Source: Cristatella mucedo
Lineage: Eukaryota; Bryozoa; Phylactolaemata; Cristatellidae
Length of the DNA stretch: 64,000 nucleotides
Direction of reading: 5' to 3'
Assembly (NCBI GenBank): GCA_009760855.2
Contig: WPIO01000013.1
Coordinates: 1,898,001-1,962,000 of the forward strand
A program made the position numbers and the translations under genes. The notes under the pieces were generated by a model. It saw only the letters and a program-made list of their open reading frames with translations. It was not told where the DNA came from and searched no databases. This document shows positions 57,870-64,000 of this stretch, in pieces (the first letter of the stretch is position 1; every line of letters begins with the position of its first letter).

Positions 57870-59850
57870 CTCTATATTATCGCTGACAAGGGAAATTACT
57901 TCCAACAGATTCGTTTTCAGGCTTACAGCAGTTCAAGCGCAGATATTTATTTCTGCCAGATTATACTAATGGTGACATGTTGTGACAACAGAGTCACGGG
58001 TTTCTTGCGACGCCTTTCTTCGCAGGCTCGTGGATAGCGGTTTACTGAACGACGACAAGGTCGCTTTCGCATTTCGGGAGAATTCCCTCTCCCCAAATCG
58101 CTGCTGCGCTGTTCGAAATCCTATAGCTGCTGTGGGCATGACTTCCGGCAGAGCCTCCCTACGATGGCACCGCGGCAGGCGCAGAGAGCAGGCACAGAGA
58201 GCAGGCACAGAGAGCAGGCACAGAGAGCAGGCACGGAGAGAAGGCACAGAGAGCAGGCACAGAGAGCAGGCACAGAGAGCAGGCACAGAGAGCAGGCACA
58301 GAGGAGACGGCTTTCGTTCGCTGAGCACCGCGACCCAGGTGCCACAATCACACCGCGAAGGGCAGCAGCAGCAGCAGCTGGCGCGACTGCTTCTGTCCGC
58401 CCTTGCGCTAGACAATCGTTTGCCATGCGTGCGGATTTGAATGATCTTGCGGTCCTCGCAGCATTCTCCATAGCATCCTCGGTTCTGTCCAAGATGATAT
58501 GAATGTCCGTCTGTAACTTTACAAGGCCACAGACACTAAGTGACACTCGCGCCGCGCATGCGAGTTGTCTGTATACTCAAAGTCTAAGCGGCTGTCGGTA
58601 CGCATAGCGCCGGCTACGATGACAGCCGCTGTACCTCCGTCGACAATTAGATCCTGCCACAGCAGCCTGTCGCTGTCCTCAATGCTGCCGGTCAGTAGTT
58701 TCCAGCTGTACACGCGACCCTACCGTGCTGCAACCAATCGGATCAGAACAAGGTCGCGAATCAACGGCCTTAAGTAGTTCAACAATCGCGTTCACGTAAA
58801 GTCATGGCTCATGCTTCTCACAAAGCCTCGGTCTATCTCGGCTATTCAAAGATGGTGGCTTTCCGTTCAGATGAGCTGCGAAGGTCATACTTCGTAATCG
58901 AGGTACGAGCTGTCAAGATCGTAGACATAAGCGCAGGACATTGCAACCTCTAATAAACTCAAGCGCTGCTATAACTCTATCAATTTGGCACGGTAACGCT
59001 TCGAATGTACCCGAAACTGAATACGATGAAGTTTGCGATCAATTAAGTATGCACACAGGCAGCGTAATAACGAGTTGCATGATGAACTATATCGCCCGGC
59101 CCCGAGCACTTCCTCGGCGGACGGCCCCTGAGTGCTATGTCCGGAGAGGTATTCCAAGACAAATCTTCTTGTGAACTGACTACCTTTGGGGTGCGTCTGT
59201 ACGGACTTTATAAACATCAAACGTGCAGCTAGCACGTGCTCAGATTGTATTTTGACGCGCCGCGGCCCGTACATATATCCACCACAATATCAGACCTCTC
59301 AGAAACGTGAATGCAGGATGCTCTCTGCAATTGGCTGCAGCCATTAGCCAAAACCAATAATTGCATGGTGGTCATGGTGGGCTGGGCTGCTATTCGCTGC
59401 ATTTAGTAGCAGCTAGCCACGGGCTGCTGCCGAGAAATCATTACACAGGTCAACATTTTGACCGGATTTCTGTTCCGCATATATTAAACAGGGTCCGCGA
59501 CCGGGGCAGAAATAACGCTTTGCCGGAGGGCGTCTGGGTAATTTTTACCAACGAATCAACTTAGGTGCTATTTTGATTGGTCGCAACGACGCTGCAGTCT
59601 TATTAGTTCTCATTACAGCTGGAAAATACAACTTCTCCCATAAAATGGAGGTATTTAACAGTGAAAACAACAGCTAGTTTTTAGAAGTTAATTGTTACGC
59701 GATCACAAGCAGCTATGGAAAAAGCGGTTTAGGGATTAGATGACTAAAAATCCACAGTGCCCGGAAAGAGAAGTCAGAAAGGCAAAGGAAAGACGGCGTA
59801 AAGAATTCATTACGCGCTCAGTCATATCCAAGAATACCCTTCCGCAAGAC
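57870..59850. other. No gene recognised; includes a minisatellite
   Basis: Apart from the minisatellite at 58176-58301, no LINE, SINE or exon was recognised. Overlapping open frames at 57966-58546 come from the minisatellite. Confidence 0.4.
58176..58301. repeat. 13-bp minisatellite, about nine units
   Basis: Unit GGCACAGAGAGCA repeated head to tail with few substitutions (GGAGAG, GAAGGC variants). Because 13 is not a multiple of 3, all frames carry the same 13-residue peptide repeat; the Cys/Leu-rich and Ala/Glu/Arg-rich open frames are artefacts. Confidence 0.95.
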
Positions 59851-59861
59851 TTCGGTCCACG

Positions 59862-60346
59862 AATAATAATGATAATAATAATAATATAATACACTTGATA
59901 AAGCGCCCTCGGAGAATTTTATCTCTTTCTAGGCGCTTTACATTGGCTGCAAAGGAATACGATTGAGTGGTGAGTGGTATCATGCTTGATAAACAACATG
60001 AATAACATGGCGACGTGCACAGGGTCAGCATGCAAGTGTGTTTAGTGGTAGCACGCAGCGTGTCAGCACGCTTAAGCGCATAAAGGACGATGTGCAGGGA
60101 TTCACTACATGCTGTGACAAATAGGCACGTTCTTTATTTCTTTTTAAATTTGGTCAAGTCAGGGGATGTCATGACAAAAATCGGGAGTGATTTCCAGGCT
60201 TTCTGAGTATACGAACAAAATGCACGGTCTCCAAAGGTTTTGAGGTTTGTACTAGGTAAAGGTAAACCGTTAATTTCCGACAAGCGGGTGGTACGATGGT
60301 GGGAAGTAGATTGGATAGGTAGGCTGGAGCCAAACAAAGAAGAGCA
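59862..60346 (-). mobile_element. LINE-A copy, 5' truncated, minus strand
   Basis: ATAATAATGATAATAATAATA tail, AAAGCGCCCTCGGAG...CTAGGCGCTTTAC, 3' UTR, then C-terminal blocks (reverse of TTRLSEINGLPLPSTNLK and FGDRAFCSYTQKAWKSL). Confidence 0.87.
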
Positions 60347-60779
60347 GAAAGACAAGCTCCATTTTCTCAGCAAGACTGATGCGTTCAAGTAACTCTCTTG
60401 TGCCTTTTAGTTGTACAGACACATAGCTACTTGGCGTGAGCCGCAGAGATCTATTAATGCATTTCGGCGCGTAATTGTCACGGTATTTGCCTTCCGGGGT
60501 CATAATGCATCGTAAATTGCATCAGACTACAAGCATTGTTGCGTGGTGTTAGCTTGGTTTTAGTTATCTGCAGTGTGTTTTGCATCTATTTTGACGTTCA
60601 TATTTCTTTTGTACTTATCTTTGTCTATTTGACCAGACGGCAGTTTTAACTGTGATAAATGCAGGGTAAAAACAGACGGGGCTTTCAAAGGCCTTGTATA
60701 TAACTCCTTAAAGCCGCGAAGAGAGAGTGAGTGAGTGTTACGCTGAAGAGTAACTGATGACGCAGTCGAAGCCTTAACG

Positions 60780-61240
60780 AATGCAGAGAACAGTTTTAAC
60801 TCTGACCTGCAAGACCCTACACAGCTTAGCTCTATGATAACTAGCTGAACTTCTGGATCTGTTCAGCCTCCACATTCCACCACGTGCTCCAAGGGCAATA
60901 ACTCAGCAGTTAAATTCTTCCATTTAAAGACCATTGGGGAAGGCGCTTTTTCTGTGCACGCCCTAGAGGACGGAACTCACTTCCACAACTTTGTACAACG
61001 CTGACATTTATCTCCATTGCTGCCAACTTCGGTGCATCCGTTTCAGCCATTCAGCGCTGCTAATTCCATGCTATTCACTGCACCGGCTGAAACGCCCTCG
61101 TGACTCAGCTATGCTTTTTACTCTCTCCTAGTTGCAGGCAGTGGATTCTGTTGACTACCGCGATTGTCCCGAAGGCTTTAGATGTAGCATAGATAAATAG
61201 CCTGCAAAATACCTAGTTAGTCTCAGTGGTTTAATTTTTT
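60780..61240 (+). mobile_element. LINE-B copy, diverged
   Basis: TTTTAACTCTGACCTGCAAG, CTGAACTTCTGGATCTG, AAATTCTTCCATTTAAAGACC, GAACTCACTTCCACAAC and CGACTGTCCCGAAGGC-like blocks follow LINE-B C-terminal order. Many indels. Confidence 0.6.
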
Positions 61241-61394
61241 AAAATCTCAGATAGAGGTGATTTCACTCACAAGTATCCTGAAATTTATTTACAAAAAAGA
61301 TCGCAGGTAGCAAGCTGGCTGAAGCATGGGTAAAACAATCGCAAAATAGCACGGCTTCGGAACCATCATTGTCTAATTTTCTATCTTAATACAT

Positions 61395-62112
61395 GTTAAG
61401 GATTCTCGCCATTGACCAAGCTTTACGTAGAACTGTTCGCAATAGTACCTCTAGAATGCTGTCCCTCGACTCCTTGCAACACTTCAATGTCTACATTCAA
61501 GCAAGTTACTAGTGATCTTATCCTGATGTTCATGTCCAAATCAAAGAAGACAACAAGTCCTTTGAATCTACTCCCACTGTCCTGCTCCTACGTTGCATTG
61601 ATCAGCTACTGCCATGCATAACTAACATCATTAACATGTCATTAACCTCAGGTCATGTCCCAGCACCTTTAAAAAAACTTGTAGTCAGGCCACTACTCAA
61701 GAAAGCGACACTAGACCAAGAAAACTTGAGGGACTACCGCCGACTCTCCCTTCTACCATTCCTATCGAAGACACTCAAACGAGTCGTTGTAGACCAACTG
61801 AACTCTTCCGACTTCCATCCCGGCATCCCCCGACTTGACCACATTTAAAAAGAAAAGAAAAACGCACCTATTTATGACAACATTTAGTGGGTCACTGTAA
61901 TTCTTCCTTTATGTGCGTATATGTGCTGCCACCGTTGCATGATGCCACTAACCAAACTTGCATGCTGATCCTATGCATATCACCCTTAACCATGTCATCC
62001 ATGTTGTTTATCAAGCATGCTACCACTAACCATTCAATCGTGCTCCTTTTGCAGCAAATGCATAGCGCCTAGAAAGAGATTGAGTTCTGTGAGGGCAGTT
62101 GATCAAATATAA
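61395..62112 (+). mobile_element. LINE-A internal-deletion derivative
   Basis: Begins in the RT N-terminal part (TSMSTFKQVTSDLI, then LKKLVVRPLLKKATLDQENL), stays aligned to VVVDQLN at about 61803, then jumps straight to the C-terminal end (TTCCGACTTCCATCCCGGC, GACTTGACCACATTTAAAAAG), 3' UTR and hairpin. The whole RT core is missing. Flush against the (TTA)n tail of the opposite-strand copy. Confidence 0.85.
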
Positions 62113-62440
62113 TAATAATAACATTATTACAGCGCCTTCAGATAACTGAATCTCTCTCTCTCTCTCTCTCTCTCTAGGTACTTTACAGATGCTGCATATA
62201 AAGCATCGCAAAACATTTTGTGGTAACGCCCGCTAGTAGCTGGCACACCAAGCAGCGGGCACGAGCAAGTTAACAGGGACATGCACACAACGGAATAATA
62301 GCAAATATCAACCAAACGATGTAATAAAAAGGTGCATTTTGAGCAGGAGAGCAAATGCCGTCTGAAAAAATCGAGAATAGCGCACTCTAGAATAGCACAC
62401 ATTCCGAAACAAGCCGGTTTCTAAGCTGGGCGAGATAGCC
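62113..62440 (-). mobile_element. LINE-A relative with expanded hairpin loop, minus strand
   Basis: ATAATAACATTATTACAGCGCC, (CT)n at 62150-62175, TAGGTACTTTACAGATGC, then minus-strand readings containing HLLSCSKCTFLL. Same subfamily as 47953-48310. Tails of this and the preceding copy converge. Confidence 0.72.
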
Positions 62441-62697
62441 AGAGCAGCTACCAGCGGGTGCGCCGACAGAACGTTCGGCACAGAACACGATCGTGCGTAG
62501 TGGAGTTCCTCCAACGGTCGTGCACTATGAAACAGCGGTTTCGAGCCCGGACCAGTGTGCTCGAGCCAGATTGAGGATCGGCTTAGGCAGTTATCTTGCG
62601 GGTAAACCACTCGGCGAATTGCAAGTGCACCGCACTCAAAGTCAGGGGCACAAGCCACTACTCGCATCCATTGCTCTCGAGGAGTAACAAAAGACGC

Positions 62698-62767
<70 letters not shown>

Positions 62768-63420
62768 CGACAGGGAGCCGTCGTCACCAGGCGCGGCGAG
62801 CCAGCGGCCGTCCTAGCTTTCGCCACTGGCGATCTCGCGTAATCATTGACCTTCCATTGCTGGACCGCCGGCGATTAGAGCTGCTGCGGTCGCTGCGCCG
62901 ATCAGGGCCTGCTCGAGGCCCGTTCGAGCCGCCGGCGAGCGACGAGCAGGATTGCTCGAAACTCGTGCCTCGTCACCGCCGCCGCCGCCGCCGCCGCCGC
63001 CGCAGCGCGAGACTCCGACGACGGCTGCGGACCAGGAAGCCGTCGATCGCATTGAAGCCTGGTCGTCGTCGGGCCCTCGGTGTCCTGCCGCCACCGCCGA
63101 GCCGGCCTTCGCCGGGCGACGGCAGACTCGGTCGCTCGCTTCGCGCGCGATGGCGCGCCTTGCCAGCCGGACTGCCCACGGACGGCCGCCGCCGCCGCCA
63201 GTGAAATGGCGCGTTATTTGCAGCCGAAAGAGCGCTCCGCTCGGCCTCCTGGCCTCGGCTGTAGAGCTGATGCTAACTGACGCCATGGATGTCCGTGCGG
63301 TGGACGCCGCCGCTCGCTTCATTCGTCGCCATACGGATTCGAAGAGTGGGCAGCACCTGAGCAGCAGATCGACTAAGTCAGACTGCAAACGGATAGCGCG
63401 CGGATAATGGCAGTGCTCGG
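62440..63420. other. CpG island with (CGG)n; no gene recognised
   Basis: CpG-dense, with overlapping open frames on both strands and no domain motif. A weak tRNA-like B box (GGTTTCGAGCCCGG) at 62536 suggests a degraded SINE. Possible promoter of a gene to the right. Confidence 0.35.
62697..62766. repeat. (CGG)n trinucleotide run
   Basis: About 23 CGG units, uninterrupted. A shorter GCC-type run lies at 62976-63003. Confidence 0.97.
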
Positions 63421-63452
63421 ATCGGATCGCGCGGCGTAGCCGCTGATCGATC

Positions 63453-63532
63453 GATCGCAGTTGGGGCACTGCGATTAGCGACAGTGACATCGGTCGCAGT
63501 CGGGGCACGGCGATTAGCGCCAGTGACATCGA
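63453..63532. repeat. Tandem duplication, about 40 bp
   Basis: GATCGCAGTTGGGGCACTG...AGCGACAGTGACAT is followed by GGTCGCAGTCGGGGCACGG...AGCGCCAGTGACAT. Confidence 0.88.
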
Positions 63533-63620
63533 CGAAATGAGTTACTAAGTGGCAGCTGGCAATGTGAAAACACTAACTTGCATAGAGACAGCCACCGAAG
63601 TGCGAACCCGGAAATATTAT

Positions 63621-63778
63621 CAGCTAATTTAACGCTTCATTTTCATAGCGGCAGAAGAGCCTTAGCCGCTATCACCGCTGCTTCCAGCTGGTAATAAAGG
63701 ATTGCCCACTGCAGGATTCGAACACACGACCTCGGTCGTGAAGAGCGAGCGCCTGACTGCCTGGGCTATCGCGGCCAC
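63621..63778 (-). mobile_element. SINE-1 copy, near complete, minus strand
   Basis: On the minus strand: GGTGGCCGCGATAGCCCAGG with A box, GCTCGCTCTTCACGACCG, B box TGTTCGAATCC, TGCAGTGGGCAATCC, TTTATTACCAGCTGG, GGTGATAGCGGCTAAGGC, TTCTGCCGCTATGAAAATG and the TAAATTAGCTG tail. Closest to the copy at 48513-48675. Confidence 0.87.
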
Positions 63779-64000
63779 CCTATTTGAAGAGGGCAAACAG
63801 GATTGCTTTCAGCTCAACTTGAACCCAGAACCTTGGTCTTCACGAAGCAAGTAGTCCTGGCTGTCCACTTCCAGGATGTGGAACATATTCGGCTGCCCAA
63901 CTTTTGGGAAAGATACGTTTACGCTATCGACTTTCCTCCTAAATCGGAGCCTAACACCCTCTGGTTTAGGCTTCTACGTCGCCACATCTTGAGGTGGAGA
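63779..64000. other. Right edge; possible tRNA-like SINE head
   Basis: On the minus strand GGACTACTTGCTTCGTG and B-box-like GGTTCAAGTTG (63812-63860) hint at another SINE head. Otherwise nothing recognised. Confidence 0.3.

Noticed and set aside
57966-58546. Cys/Leu-rich repeat protein on the minus strand
   Set aside because: It is the 13-bp minisatellite read in frame; every frame gives the same peptide.
62308-63529. Several 150-230 codon open frames at the right end
   Set aside because: Compositional in a CpG island with (CGG)n; no recognisable domain.

Overview
This is a window of an animal (metazoan) nuclear genome, lineage not determinable by eye. The evidence is one widely spaced multi-exon gene with standard GT-AG introns, introns packed with truncated non-LTR retrotransposons and tRNA-derived SINEs, long dinucleotide microsatellites and CpG-rich islands. 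No bacterial operons, CRISPR arrays, rRNA genes or free-standing tRNA genes were seen. The non-LTR families resemble the L2/CR1-type LINEs common in aquatic invertebrates and fish.

Gene. The only host gene I can support lies on the minus strand and fills the left 37.6 kb. It is an SLC7-family amino-acid transporter of the light-chain (LAT / y+LAT / asc) type. Eight coding exons were recovered (37601-37133, 32014-31889, 30177-30069, 27491-27447, 19391-19268, 18180-18077, 4874-4778, 804-655), including a 45-nt microexon. All reading-frame phases join without conflict, giving 408 codons. The C-terminal exon(s) lie left of base 1. The first coding exon sits in a CpG island (about 36.4-38.3 kb).

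Mobile elements. Working names used here: LINE-A is an L2/CR1-like element with endonuclease and reverse transcriptase and a 3' end that is a hairpin (AAAGCGCC ... GGCGCTTT) followed by (ATT)n. LINE-B is a second, related RT lineage ending in a pentanucleotide (CATTA/CATTG)n-like tail. LINE-D is an old, poorly preserved RT fragment. SINE-1 is a tRNA-derived SINE with a clear B box, a central part and a tail near GGCTGTTAAATCAGC. SINE-2 is a short tRNA-like head fused directly to the LINE-A 3' hairpin. There are about 26 LINE-A pieces, 13 LINE-B pieces, at least 11 SINE-1 and 4 SINE-2 pieces, on both strands. Several are nested: LINE-A tail in LINE-B at 56.7 kb, LINE-B in LINE-A at 46.4 and 9.0 kb, SINE-2 in LINE-A at 23.1 kb, SINE-2 in SINE-1 at 6.3 kb. 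The longest LINE-A copy is 51.5-55.0 kb; the longest LINE-B copy is 55.9-57.9 kb. All are disrupted.

Right half. From 38 to 64 kb I find no convincing host exon. It holds CpG-rich blocks (38.8-39.4, 43.2-46.0, 62.5-63.5 kb) with (CGG)n runs, LINE/SINE copies, a 13-bp minisatellite (58.2 kb), and an unusual 0.8-kb unit at 42.2-43.05 kb in which C-rich and G-rich inverted arms flank a degenerate TTTAGGG-like tract.

How it fits together. The transporter gene is the functional unit. The retroelements inflate its introns (up to about 13 kb). The most interesting system is the LINE-A/SINE-2 partnership: a SINE that appears to have captured the LINE-A 3' hairpin, presumably to be copied by its reverse transcriptase.
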